This document shows positions 22,810-31,130 of a stretch of 36,615 nucleotides of DNA, piece by piece. The stretch covers positions 1-36,615 of IMG/VR virus record IMGVR_UViG_3300038701_002776. One strand, 5' to 3'. The DNA is from a virus. A program made the position numbers and the translations under genes. Every line of letters begins with the position of its first letter. Position 1 is the stretch's first letter. The notes under the pieces are model-generated. The model did no database searches, was not told where the DNA came from, and saw nothing but the letters and a program-made list of their open reading frames with translations.

Positions 22810-23171
22810 AGACTGACACACTGGAAGGCCGCGAGCGGGACGCGGCGGTGGCGAGGGCGCTGGGGTGGGACGTGCGCGAGAACGCAGGCAACCGTGGCGA
22901 AGACGTGTGGGTGCAGCAAACGCCCGTGGAGCCGTGGTGGGATTGCCCCGCCTTCTCCACCGACCTGAACGCCTGCGACCGCTGGATCTGGCCGGACTGC
23001 CGGCGGCGGGGGTGGGAAGTACAAGTGAACCTCGGGGGCGATTCTGTGGCGTCCTGCATGATCCTCGACGAGACAGGGGACGGGTGGGACACGCATACGG
23101 AAGCGGAAAGCGACCACCCCGCCACCGCCCTGTGCCGCGCCTACGTCCTGGCCGTGGGGGTTACCCGATGA
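22806..23171 (+). CDS. Phage ABA-sandwich-domain protein
   Basis: The 121-aa protein has the order of the small phage ABA-sandwich family: a first helix and LGWDVRENAG, then PAFSTDLNACDRWIWPDC with the fixed FSTD, strands EVQVNLGGDSVASCMILDET, and the last helix HPATALCRAYVLAVGV with the usual A-x-x-x-CRA pattern. Members are common in early regions of temperate phages and are unassigned in function. The ATG overlaps the end of the zinc-finger gene and the next ATG overlaps its stop. Confidence 0.7.
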   Translation: MKTDTLEGRERDAAVARALGWDVRENAGNRGEDVWVQQTPVEPWWDCPAFSTDLNACDRWIWPDCRRRGWEVQVNLGGDSVASCMILDETGDGWDTHTEAESDHPATALCRAYVLAVGVTR

Positions 23172-23344
23172 GCATGTACCCGCACGAGCACGAGGCCCAC
23201 AACGCCACGCACTACCCCGGCACGCGCCAACTCTGCGTCCGGTGCGACGACCCCACGGGGCGGTGCGAGGAAGACTCGATCTACGTCGACGACGAGGGGC
23301 CGCTGTGCCCGGACTGCGCCGAGGCCGCGGAGGAAACGAAGTGA
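23168..23344 (+). CDS. Small zinc-ribbon-like protein
   Basis: The 58-aa protein has HEHEAHNATHYPG, then LCVRCDDPTGRCEED and LCPDCAEAAEE, so four Cys in two CxxC pairs plus several His could hold one zinc ion. It overlaps the stop of the previous gene by one ATGA unit. No family can be named. It is acidic at its C terminus. Confidence 0.55.
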   Translation: MSMYPHEHEAHNATHYPGTRQLCVRCDDPTGRCEEDSIYVDDEGPLCPDCAEAAEETK

Positions 23345-23366
23345 GCGATCGGAGGTACATCCGACA

Positions 23367-23468
23367 GTGAAGACGACGAGGTGGCGCCTGCACGCCCTCA
23401 TGGCCCGCCGCGGCTACGTTCACGTCGCGGTCGCGGAGCAACGCAACAATCAGCCCGAGGCCAGCTAG
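23367..23468 (+). CDS. Short basic peptide before the terminase genes
   Basis: A GTG-started frame of 33 codons (MKTTRWRLHALMARRGYVHV, then AVAEQRNNQPEAS) lies between the zinc-ribbon gene and the small terminase gene, with GGAGG about 11 nt upstream. It is too short to judge by content alone. It fills the only gap at the early-late junction and ends nine nt before the terminase start. Confidence 0.3.
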   Translation: MKTTRWRLHALMARRGYVHVAVAEQRNNQPEAS

Positions 23469-23477
23469 CCTGTCGGC

Positions 23478-24113
23478 GTGGCCGGAGTTCCCCCAGAACT
23501 GGACGCAGACCTCGAGCGGCGGCTCAAGAAGCTGACCGCCAAGGAGCGGACTTTCGTCTGGATTCTAGCGATGGAGGGCAACGCATCCCGTGCGCGATTG
23601 CGGGCCGGGTACGCCGACCAGGGCACCCCTGCGAAGAACGCGTGGGCGGCCTGGAAGCTAAAACAGAAGCCTCACATCGCCGAAGTCCTCGACGACGTGC
23701 GTCAAGCCCACCTGAGCACGATGCAGGTGGACGCCCACCGGATCTTCCAGGAGCTGAGCTACATCGCGTTCGCGGATCTGACGGACCTGGTCGACGAGGA
23801 CGGTCACCTGCTCCGCGGCGATCCCCGTCAGCTTCCGCCGGAGGTCCGTCGTTCGATCCGGGAGATCGTGCAGGACGTCCGCTACACGCGGACGACGAAG
23901 GAGACCGACGAGGCCGGCGAGGAGGTCAGGGTCGAGGTCGAGGTGGTTCGAACGAAGGTGAAGCTGGAGCCGAAGACGCCGGCGATCAAGATGCTCGGCC
24001 AGGGCCTGCTGCAGGCGCTGACCGACATCGCCAAGCCCCCCGAGAACACGGTCGAGGACCCGGACGACATGGAGGAGCACGAGCTTGTCGCTGTCGCCCA
24101 GCGTGGCCGCTGA
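23478..24113 (+). CDS. terS: Terminase small subunit
   Basis: The 211-aa protein fits the terminase small-subunit family in which an N-terminal HTH region recognises phage DNA: LTAKERTFVWILAMEGNASR, ARLRAGYADQGTPAKNAWAA (helix-turn-helix), then HIAEVLDDV and the IFQELSYIAFADLTDLVDED segment that is typical of Terminase_2 proteins. The C-terminal half holds a beta part and a helix (PAIKMLGQGLLQALTDIAKP). It lies directly before the large subunit and overlaps it by 29 nt. The GTG start has no strong ribosome site. Confidence 0.8.
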   Translation: MAGVPPELDADLERRLKKLTAKERTFVWILAMEGNASRARLRAGYADQGTPAKNAWAAWKLKQKPHIAEVLDDVRQAHLSTMQVDAHRIFQELSYIAFADLTDLVDEDGHLLRGDPRQLPPEVRRSIREIVQDVRYTRTTKETDEAGEEVRVEVEVVRTKVKLEPKTPAIKMLGQGLLQALTDIAKPPENTVEDPDDMEEHELVAVAQRGR

Positions 24114-25644
24114 GCATCTCCTGATGCGCCGGAAGGCGCGCCAGGAGCAGGGCGGGCTGATTCCGTACGCCCAGTACACGATGCCTGGCCCAAACGGCGA
24201 GTTGACCGAGTACCGGCCGGGGCGCCTGCACGAAGTCGCCGCGGAGAAGCTGGAGTCGGTGCTATCCGGGGAGACGCGGCGTCTCCTCATCAAGATGCCG
24301 CCGCGCCGGGGGAAGTCGGAGCTGACGACGAAGCGGTTCGCGACCTGGGTCATGGGGCAGCGGCCGTGGTGGCACATCATGCTGGCGAGCTACGGCGGCG
24401 AGCTTGCGACGGACTTCTCCTACGAGGCGCGGGAGATCGTGCGCAGCCGTCGGTTCCAGCGTGTGTTCCCTGGGCTGGAGCTGGTGCAGGACAGTCGGCG
24501 CCGCGAGCTGTGGCGCATCCTGGCCGAGGGCGAGTCGAAGCAGGGCCAGTTCCTCGCCGCCGGCGTGACCGGCCGGCACACCGGCTACGGTGCGAACCTC
24601 TTCATCATCGACGATCCGATCAAGACGGCCGAGGAGGCTCTGTCTCAGACCTACCGGCAGAAGGTGTGGAGTTGGTATCTGTCGGTCGCTCGCACGCGCC
24701 TGATGCACTGCTCTCGCACGGATCACCGTGGCGCGATCGTGCTGGCGTACACGCAGTGGCACGAGGACGACCTCGGCGGCCGGCTGCTGGACCGGATGGT
24801 CAACGCGGAGGGCGAGCACTGGGAGGTCCTGCACATCCGCGAGGAGTGGGATGCGAAGCCGTGCATCTGCTGCGGCAAGCAGCCCGAGGATCCGCTCGAG
24901 CGCGAGCTCGGCGAGCTGGCCTGGGAGGAGCGCTACGACCGGCAGGATCTCGAGGAGACGAAGGCGGCTCTCAAGGACCAGGGCGAGTGGTGGTATCAGG
25001 CGCTCTACCAGGGGAATCCGATCCCCGAGGGAGGCAACGTGTTCAAGAAAGAGTGGGTCGACGCGGCCTGGTACGACCCGGGCGAGCTCCCTCGCGGCCT
25101 GCACTACTACGCGGCCAGCGACTACGCGGTGAGCGAGGAGGACGGCAGCAGCGACAACGACTACACGGTGCACGTCGTGGCCGGCCTGGATCGGGACAAC
25201 GTGCTTTGGCTGGTGGATCTGTGGCGCGAGCGCAGCGCCTCGGACGTCTGGGTCCAGTCCGCGGTGGATCTGATGCTGAGCCGTCGGCCGATGCGCTGGT
25301 ACGAGGAGGCCGGCCAGATCAACAAGGGTGTGGGGCCCTGGCTCGTCAAGGAGATGCGCCGGCGCCGGGCGGTTTGCGTGCGCGAGCAGATGACATCGGC
25401 GGTGAACAAGCGCGTCCGGGCGGCGACGATGGAGGCGATGCTGTCCAGCGGCCAGCTTCGCTTTCCACGTCGCGCGCCCTGGGCGCCTGAGCTGGAGCAG
25501 GAGCTGCTCCGATTCCCGAAGGGGACGCACGACGACCAGGTCGATGCGCTGAGTCTGCTGTGCAGAGGTTTCGATGAGATGGTGGCACCGACTACGACCC
25601 CGCTTCCGACGACGGCCGAAGGGCTTACTCGCACGATCGGCTGA
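24085..25644 (+). CDS. terL: Terminase large subunit
   Basis: The 519-aa protein has the ATPase and nuclease parts of a DNA-packaging motor. Walker A is MPPRRGKSELT (about 71-81), Walker B is LFIIDDPIK (about 172-180), with a coupling motif at LAYTQWHEDDLGG. An inserted CICCGKQPEDP Cys cluster could bind metal. The nuclease part has YAASDYAVSEED with its first acidic residue and ends with HDDQVDALSLL. The TTG start at 24085 is supported by GGAGGAG six nt upstream. Together with the circular map, headful packaging is likely. The next gene overlaps its end by 71 nt. Confidence 0.95.
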   Translation: MSLSPSVAAEHLLMRRKARQEQGGLIPYAQYTMPGPNGELTEYRPGRLHEVAAEKLESVLSGETRRLLIKMPPRRGKSELTTKRFATWVMGQRPWWHIMLASYGGELATDFSYEAREIVRSRRFQRVFPGLELVQDSRRRELWRILAEGESKQGQFLAAGVTGRHTGYGANLFIIDDPIKTAEEALSQTYRQKVWSWYLSVARTRLMHCSRTDHRGAIVLAYTQWHEDDLGGRLLDRMVNAEGEHWEVLHIREEWDAKPCICCGKQPEDPLERELGELAWEERYDRQDLEETKAALKDQGEWWYQALYQGNPIPEGGNVFKKEWVDAAWYDPGELPRGLHYYAASDYAVSEEDGSSDNDYTVHVVAGLDRDNVLWLVDLWRERSASDVWVQSAVDLMLSRRPMRWYEEAGQINKGVGPWLVKEMRRRRAVCVREQMTSAVNKRVRAATMEAMLSSGQLRFPRRAPWAPELEQELLRFPKGTHDDQVDALSLLCRGFDEMVAPTTTPLPTTAEGLTRTIG

Positions 25645-26083
25645 CCAGGGGGTGTTCCCGCCTGGCGAGGGCTGGACCTGGGTCGATCTGTACGTCGTGT
25701 TCTACGACCCGCCGACGCACAGTGTGCGGGCTCCCTGGTGGCTGCGTCTGACGACACGGCCCGGGTGGCGGCACTGCGTCACGGTGGAGGACCAGGGGCC
25801 GGTCTGGCTGACCGAGAGCATTCGGGACAGCGGTGTGGACCGCATGGTGTCGCCGAGATCTCCGATCCCGGCGTTCGTGCGGCTAGGGGCGAAGGTGGTC
25901 CGGGTGACGGGTTGGAAGGCGCCCGGGTTCCGCGCCCGCGGTGTCACGACCTGCGTCAGCTTCACGAAGCTCCAGATCGGTATGACGGGCGCGGTGCTTA
26001 CGGTCAGGCCTGAAACATTGTACCGGCGACTCGTGGCGGATGGTCACCAGGTCATGGAGGGCCGGAGCAATGCGAGATCCTGA
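25574..26083 (+). CDS. Conserved-looking phage protein after terminase
   Basis: The 169-aa frame starts with an Arg-rich stretch over the end of the terminase gene. The better formed part begins near 25652 (VFPPGEGWTWVDLYVVFYDP, GTG as alternative start), followed by RPGWRHCVTVEDQGPVWLTE, VTTCVSFTKLQIGMTGAVLT and LYRRLVADGHQVMEG. A His-Cys pair and a later Cys before a long helix recall small papain-like or NlpC-like folds in phages, but catalytic residues cannot be fixed. It sits between the terminase and portal genes. Function unknown. Confidence 0.5.
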   Translation: MRWWHRLRPRFRRRPKGLLARSADQGVFPPGEGWTWVDLYVVFYDPPTHSVRAPWWLRLTTRPGWRHCVTVEDQGPVWLTESIRDSGVDRMVSPRSPIPAFVRLGAKVVRVTGWKAPGFRARGVTTCVSFTKLQIGMTGAVLTVRPETLYRRLVADGHQVMEGRSNARS

Positions 26084-26369
26084 CAAGCTGGCGAGGATGA
26101 CGGGGCGGCACCGGCTGCCGTGCATCGCGCTTTCGACTCTGGCGACGATTGCCTCGGTGACGAGCGCGGTCGCCGGCGTCGCTGGCACGGTCGTCGGGCT
26201 GACGACGAAGCCGAGCGGCGGCGGCAAGGACGAGACCAACGAGACCCGGAATCAGCGCCTGGAGGGCCTGGACCGTCGTCGCCGCATGGCTCGGGCCACG
26301 GCGCAGCGCTCCACCTCCCTCGGCGCCGGTGGCGGTGGACCGAGCCGCACGCTCGGAGCGGCGGCATGA
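26070..26369 (+). CDS. Small protein with one membrane segment
   Basis: The 99-aa protein has a central hydrophobic segment (TIASVTSAVAGVAGTVVGLT, about 33-53) followed by polar Gly/Ser-rich sequence with Arg clusters. The ATG at 26070 has GGAGG nine nt upstream. It overlaps the gene before by 14 nt and the next by four. Similar small Ala/Gly-rich membrane proteins stand before portal genes in several podoviruses; its role is unknown. Confidence 0.5.
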   Translation: MRDPDKLARMTGRHRLPCIALSTLATIASVTSAVAGVAGTVVGLTTKPSGGGKDETNETRNQRLEGLDRRRRMARATAQRSTSLGAGGGGPSRTLGAAA

Positions 26370-26674
26370 AGCGCCGCGGTTTTCTGCGGCTCCTCCTCGC
26401 GGCTCCGGCCGCTCTGGCGCTCGCGCCACGTCTGGCGAGTGCCGCTCCGGCGCCGCCGACGCCGGCCGGCCGGGATGAGCTCACCTTCGAGAAGGTCGAA
26501 GAGATGCGCAGGATGGTTCGTGACGATCGGACGATCCTGGACTCCCGGCGGTGGAACCCCCCGCTGTACCTCAACGACGCGCAGACGGCACAGCTTCGCG
26601 AGGAGCACGCCAGGCGACTGGCTGAGGGCTTCCAGCGGCGCATGGACCAGCAGGTTCTGGAGGCGTTGAGCTGA
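26366..26674 (+). CDS. Small protein with twin-arginine (Tat) leader
   Basis: The 102-aa protein starts with KRRGFLRLLLAAPAALALAP, a good Tat signal (two Arg, Phe, Leu, long Ala/Leu core) ending LASAAPA. The mature part is a helix-rich segment of about 70 residues (FEKVEEMRRMVRDDRTILDS, NPPLYLNDAQTAQLREEHAR) without Cys. It overlaps the next gene, the portal, by one base and would be made along with the head proteins. Export by Tat of a protein from this place is unusual. It may be an envelope protein made late, or the leader may be a chance membrane anchor. Confidence 0.6.
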   Translation: MKRRGFLRLLLAAPAALALAPRLASAAPAPPTPAGRDELTFEKVEEMRRMVRDDRTILDSRRWNPPLYLNDAQTAQLREEHARRLAEGFQRRMDQQVLEALS

Positions 26675-28305
26675 TGCAGCGTCACCTTTCCGTCAGCCCG
26701 CAGCCGAGGCGGATGTCGGAGGAGGCGCTGCAGCGTTTCTCGCCGTTCCAGCCCTCGGGTCTCCACATGATGCCGATTCGTTCCGGCCAGCGGCATCTGG
26801 ATCTCGATACGGCCTTCGGTGAGCTTGCCGAGGCCGAATCCGAGCAGAAGCACATCCTGTCCACCTGGCAGGACATCGTCCGCTACGTGATGCCGGGGCG
26901 GCGCCAGTTCTTCCGGGACGGTGCCACCATGGAGCCGGAGGACTTCGAGCGAGCTGACAGCGATCCGATTCAGGCGGCCCGAGAGGGAGCCGGCACGATC
27001 GTGCAGGCGATGCTTCCGGCCGAGCGGGACTGGTACGACCTGGTCGCCGGTCCCGATCTCGAGGAGGAGCTGGGCGACGACGTCCAGGCCTGGAACGAGG
27101 GACTGGAGCGCTGGAGGGATCGGCAGTTCGCTGAGCTGCTGATGGCGGGTTTCCCGCAGGCCGCCCACGAGATGGCCCTCGATCTGCTCATGGGCACCGG
27201 CGCCATGCTGGTGCTGCCGGGCGACTTCATGCGTCCGCTGCGGATCGAGACTGTGCCGATCGCCGGGGTGTTTCCGGTGGCCGGCCCGACGGGCGAGGTG
27301 GAGACCGTCTACCGCAAGCCGCGCGTGCGGCCGATGAACATCAAGCGCAACTGGCCGCGGGCGAAGCTGACGGACAAGCTGGCCAAGGCGGCGCGGGAGC
27401 GTGCCACCGAGCGCGTGGATCTGGTCGAGGGCGTGGTCTACATGCCCGAGACCTACGACTACGTCCGGTTCGTGGCCGAGGCCGAGAGCCGCGAGATTCT
27501 CGACGCCGAGACTCTGCGAACCTCGCCCTGGATCGTGGCCCGCTTCATGCGCCGATCGGGCGAGGCGCTGGGTTGGGGGCCGCTGATGGAGGTCGTCGAC
27601 GACGTCCGCGTCCTCAACGACATGACGCGGACGGAGCTGCGAGCGAATAAGATCAACGCCGAGCCGCCGCTGAGCGTGGACATGACACGCGCCGGCGCCA
27701 TGGTCGGCCAGTCCATCGCGTACCGCCCGCGCGCCATCAACTACACGACCGGCCCGAGCGCGATCGAGCCCATGAACGTGGGCGTCCGCCCGGAGTTCGC
27801 GCAGATCTCTGCCGAGCAGCGGCGCTCGTCGGTGCGCCGGGCATGCCTGGCCGACGACCCCTTCCCGCAGGCCGAGACGGCGGGGCAACGCACGGCTGAG
27901 GAGTACCGTCTCCGGGCCCAGATGAAGCTGCTCCGCGCCGGCGCCGAGATCGGGCGGCTCCACAACGAGTGGTTCAAGCGCGTTCTGGTGCGTTCGGCCG
28001 ACGTCCTGTCCAGCTTCGGTCCTGCGGTTTTCCCGGCCATTCCGGTCGGGAACCGGAAGATCGCCATCAAGTACCGCGGCCCGCTGATGCAGGCGCACAT
28101 GCAGGGGCAGGCGCTCGAGACGGTCGAGGCTCTGGAGCTGGCCCGTCGGGCGGCGGGTCCCGAGGAGGTCGCGCTGCAGACGGACTCCGGCGAGATCGTC
28201 CGGGACGTGATGCAGCAGATGGGCGCCTCGCCCACGCACCTGGCCGACGAGCGCGAGGTGGCGGCGAAGCGCCAGGCGATGGCCCAGATGGCGACGCAAG
28301 GCTGA
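26674..28305 (+). CDS. Portal protein (head-to-tail connector, T7 gp8 type)
   Basis: The 543-aa protein matches T7 gp8 (536 aa) in length and pattern: W-x-D-IVRYVMPGRR near residue 65, AREGAGTIVQAMLPAERDWY (about 104-124), the LMGTGAMLV segment (about 173-182), the PIAGVFPVAGPTGEVETVYR strand pair, FMRRSGEALGWGPLMEVVDD (about 290-310) with the following DMTRTELRANKINAEPP helix, and FPQAETAGQRTAEEYRLRAQ (about 392-411). These are typical of the podovirus head-tail connector family. Twelve copies would form the ring through which DNA enters and leaves the head. It overlaps the Tat-leader gene by one base. Confidence 0.85.
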   Translation: MQRHLSVSPQPRRMSEEALQRFSPFQPSGLHMMPIRSGQRHLDLDTAFGELAEAESEQKHILSTWQDIVRYVMPGRRQFFRDGATMEPEDFERADSDPIQAAREGAGTIVQAMLPAERDWYDLVAGPDLEEELGDDVQAWNEGLERWRDRQFAELLMAGFPQAAHEMALDLLMGTGAMLVLPGDFMRPLRIETVPIAGVFPVAGPTGEVETVYRKPRVRPMNIKRNWPRAKLTDKLAKAARERATERVDLVEGVVYMPETYDYVRFVAEAESREILDAETLRTSPWIVARFMRRSGEALGWGPLMEVVDDVRVLNDMTRTELRANKINAEPPLSVDMTRAGAMVGQSIAYRPRAINYTTGPSAIEPMNVGVRPEFAQISAEQRRSSVRRACLADDPFPQAETAGQRTAEEYRLRAQMKLLRAGAEIGRLHNEWFKRVLVRSADVLSSFGPAVFPAIPVGNRKIAIKYRGPLMQAHMQGQALETVEALELARRAAGPEEVALQTDSGEIVRDVMQQMGASPTHLADEREVAAKRQAMAQMATQG

Positions 28306-28306
28306 G

Positions 28307-30253
28307 ATGGCGAAGAAGAAGAGCACGACGAAGAAAGCCCCCGTCCCGCACACGGCTCCGAAGGTCCCGTTCTGCCGAGATTGCATTCACCGCACCGCGA
28401 CGCGCATGCCGACGTCGCACCAGCGCTGTGCGGTCATGCCGCTGGACCCCGAGGGCCTGGTGACGGGCAACCCGACGCTGACGTTGACGTGTCTCGAAGC
28501 GCGCGCGGATCAGAATCGGTGCGGGGAGTCTGGGGCCTACTTCGAGCCCCGCCCAGGAGCCGCAGCAGTGAGGCGTCTGGCTCTGCCGCTGCTGATCGGG
28601 ATGCTGTTGGCCGGGCCAGCCGCGGCCGACGACCTGGCGATCCGCGAGCTCACCGCCCGCCGCACCGCTACCGATTCCGAGACGTTGATGGTCGTGCAGC
28701 AGCCGCGCTGGCGCCCCGGGGAGGCCGCCAGTCGCGGCCGCGTTCCGGCTGTGCAGCAGTATTCGGTCTGGGACGCCATCCGGGACTTCCTCGAGGCCGA
28801 GTCGATCGACGTCGCTCTGCGCCTCGGCGAGGACGGCGCGATCGACTACACCGACGGCAACGTGCTGCGTGCCGACGGCGACAGTTTCGAGACCGGCCGG
28901 CTCGGGACCGATGACGTCGACGAGGAGACGAACCTCTACTACACGCAGGCCCGCGCCGACGCGCGGGTCCAGGCGGCGATCAACGATGCGGGCCAGGCGA
29001 CCGACGAGCTGTGGTCGAGCGACAAGATCGCCACCGAGGTTGCTGGCGCTGGCGCCTCGGAGCTGGCCGACCTGTCGGACGTGACCGGGACCACGGGCTC
29101 CGGATCGACGGTGGTGCTGGCGGACTCCCCGACGCTGACGACGCCGATCGTGGGCGACTTCACGAGCGCCACGCACGACCACGCCGACGGCGCTGGCGGC
29201 GGCCAACTCAACCCCGCCTCGGCCTTGTCGGGTGCGGTGCCGGTCCACAAGGGTGGCACCAACCGAACCACGATCACTTCGCACACCGTCCTTGTCGGCA
29301 ACGCGGCATCGACCGTGGCCCTGGTTGGTCCAGGCGCCAGCGGCGAGGTGCTCAAGGGCAACACGGGTTCGGCCCCCAGCTTCGGCGCGGTGGACGTGAC
29401 GAGCGACATCACTGGCACGGTCCCCACGGCCAACCTCGGCACCGGCACCGCCAACAGCTCCACCTTCCTGCGCGGCGACCAGAGCTGGGCGGCTCCGACC
29501 GCGAGCCTTGGCGACGGGGACTACGGCGACATCACGGTGGGTGGCTCCGGCACCACCATGACCATCGACGCCGACGCGGTGACCTACGGCAAGATGCAGG
29601 ACACGTCGGGAACCAATGTGGTCCTGGGGCGCTCGACGGCTGGCGCTGGCACGGTCGAGGAGATCGCCTGCACGTCCGCGGGCCGGGCGTTGCTGGACGA
29701 TGCAGACGCCTCGGCGCAGCGCACAACGCTGGAGCTAGGGTCGGCGGCTGTGGAGGACACTAGCGCCTTCGCCACGGCCGCACAGGGCTCGACGGCCGAC
29801 AGCGCCATGCAGGACCTGTCGGACGACACGTCGCCGACGCTGGGCGGCGACCTGGACGGCGACGGCAACGAGATCAACAACGCGCTCATCGGGGAGAGCA
29901 CGCGGTCGAGCGGCAAGTTCACGAACTTCGGCGGCTCCAGCGGCGCTCTGAGCCTGTCCACCAGTGGCACAAACGACGACGTGAGCCTCGGCACGGCTTC
30001 GGTCGTCGTCAGCTCGGCGGCGGGGACGGTGACGATCACCGGCTTTGCGGGCGGATACGACGGCCGGGTGCTGTTCGTCGTCAACAACAGCTTCTTCGCC
30101 ATGACCATCAACAACCAGGACGGCAGCAGCAGCGCTGCGAACAGGGTCGCAACCGGCACCGGCGGCGCCGTCTCCACGGCGGGGATTGGGACGTTCATGT
30201 TCGTGTACTCGACCGTCAACTCTCGTTGGAACCTCGTAGGGAACATCTCGTGA
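28307..30253 (+). CDS. Cys-rich domain fused to a fibre-like protein with internal Sec leader
   Basis: The 648-aa frame has three parts. Residues 1-84 hold five Cys (23, 26, 41, 62, 72) in the pattern of a stand-alone small phage zinc protein. Residues 88-107 form a perfect Sec leader (RRLALPLLIGMLLAGPAAA). The rest is repetitive fibre sequence: NLYYTQARADARVQAAINDA, ASELADLSDVTGTTGSGSTV, HDHADGAGGGQLN, SAQRTTLELGSAAVEDTSAF and SPTLGGDLDGDGNEIN, segments familiar from tail fibres and spike shafts. A GTG at 28568 (residue 88) has AGGAG eight nt upstream, so a 561-aa exported form could be made from inside the gene. It is followed by an esterase gene. Confidence 0.7.
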   Translation: MAKKKSTTKKAPVPHTAPKVPFCRDCIHRTATRMPTSHQRCAVMPLDPEGLVTGNPTLTLTCLEARADQNRCGESGAYFEPRPGAAAVRRLALPLLIGMLLAGPAAADDLAIRELTARRTATDSETLMVVQQPRWRPGEAASRGRVPAVQQYSVWDAIRDFLEAESIDVALRLGEDGAIDYTDGNVLRADGDSFETGRLGTDDVDEETNLYYTQARADARVQAAINDAGQATDELWSSDKIATEVAGAGASELADLSDVTGTTGSGSTVVLADSPTLTTPIVGDFTSATHDHADGAGGGQLNPASALSGAVPVHKGGTNRTTITSHTVLVGNAASTVALVGPGASGEVLKGNTGSAPSFGAVDVTSDITGTVPTANLGTGTANSSTFLRGDQSWAAPTASLGDGDYGDITVGGSGTTMTIDADAVTYGKMQDTSGTNVVLGRSTAGAGTVEEIACTSAGRALLDDADASAQRTTLELGSAAVEDTSAFATAAQGSTADSAMQDLSDDTSPTLGGDLDGDGNEINNALIGESTRSSGKFTNFGGSSGALSLSTSGTNDDVSLGTASVVVSSAAGTVTITGFAGGYDGRVLFVVNNSFFAMTINNQDGSSSAANRVATGTGGAVSTAGIGTFMFVYSTVNSRWNLVGNIS

Positions 30254-30837
30254 AAACCATCCTGACCACGGCTCTTGCCCTCCTCCTCGCCACCCCCGCC
30301 TCGGCCGCGTGCGTCGGCTTCTACGGCGACTCCATGCTCACAGCCGAGCCCGACGGCGGCGACTCGCTCGCCACGAAGCTGGAAGCGCTGCGACAGGATC
30401 TGACGGTGTACGATCAAGCCGCCCCCGGCCAGAACACCGAGTGGCTTGCCGACAACGCCAAGACGACGATGCAGCAGCACCCGACGTGCAAGTACGTGAT
30501 TTTGGCGGGCACCAACGACCTCGCCGCCGGCATCACGGACCCGCAGGACAGCGCCCAGAACATCCGCAGCATCGCCGCCAAGGCCCGCACGCACGCCGCC
30601 GGCGAAATAATCCTCACCCCCCTGCCCGTGGGATGCGGTAGCCCAGCCAACGAGCACACCGGCGCCATCGGGAACTGGCTGTACTGGCGCAACGGGAGCG
30701 GTACGAGGTACACCATCGAGGACGCCCGCGACCTATACCCGGTGCCGGGGTGGATGTTCTACAACCACGACTGCACGCACCTCAATAACGCGGGGCGTGA
30801 TGTTTTGGCGGCGTTCTTGGCGGAGGTGATCCCGTGA
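30250..30837 (+). CDS. SGNH-family hydrolase (esterase) with Sec leader
   Basis: The 195-aa protein has a Sec leader (MKTILTTALALLLATPASAA) and all SGNH/GDSL blocks: GDS with the catalytic Ser28, GQN at 60-62, GTND at 87-90, and the DCTH block with Asp174 and His177. Such enzymes remove acetyl or acyl groups, often from surface polysaccharides. The GTG at 30250 overlaps the stop of the fibre gene, so fibre and esterase may act on the same surface glycan. The leader suggests action in the periplasm or outside. An in-frame upstream extension to 30226 is not supported. Confidence 0.85.
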   Translation: MKTILTTALALLLATPASAACVGFYGDSMLTAEPDGGDSLATKLEALRQDLTVYDQAAPGQNTEWLADNAKTTMQQHPTCKYVILAGTNDLAAGITDPQDSAQNIRSIAAKARTHAAGEIILTPLPVGCGSPANEHTGAIGNWLYWRNGSGTRYTIEDARDLYPVPGWMFYNHDCTHLNNAGRDVLAAFLAEVIP

Positions 30838-31130
30838 CGGCCGACGAGCGCCGAGTGTTCGCCCGTGAGCTGGCGGCGGGTCTGGTCAGCGGCCAGGCCA
30901 AGGACAAGCACCTGGTGCAGACGGCGCGGCGCCTGGCGCGCAACACGTTCGGGAGCGAGGACGGCGCGATCGTTCTGGCGATGGTGCAGGAGCTGTTCAA
31001 TTCGGGGCTGTCGTGTCGAGACGCGCACGACGGCGCACCGACGCCGCTCAAAGAGCCGCACGAGGTGTATTTCAACGAGGGGACCAGGGCCGTTGCCCTG
31101 TTTCTCGCAGATCTGACGGAGGCACGATAG
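30834..31130 (+). CDS. Small virion-region protein, Bbp19-like
   Basis: The 98-aa helical protein has the pattern of small proteins placed between portal and scaffold or capsid genes in BPP-1-type podoviruses: ARNTFGSEDGAIVLAMVQEL in the middle and YFNEGTRAVALFLADLTEAR at the end, like the F-x-EG-x-R ending of the Bbp19-like family. The GTG start overlaps the stop of the esterase gene and the next gene starts directly after its stop. Its role is not known; a minor head or assembly factor is possible. The family call is from memory of the pattern. Confidence 0.55.
   Translation: MTADERRVFARELAAGLVSGQAKDKHLVQTARRLARNTFGSEDGAIVLAMVQELFNSGLSCRDAHDGAPTPLKEPHEVYFNEGTRAVALFLADLTEAR

Noticed and set aside
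28307-30253. A diversity-generating retroelement acting on the fibre
   Set aside because: No reverse transcriptase gene or template/variable repeat pair was found, although related temperate podoviruses have one.
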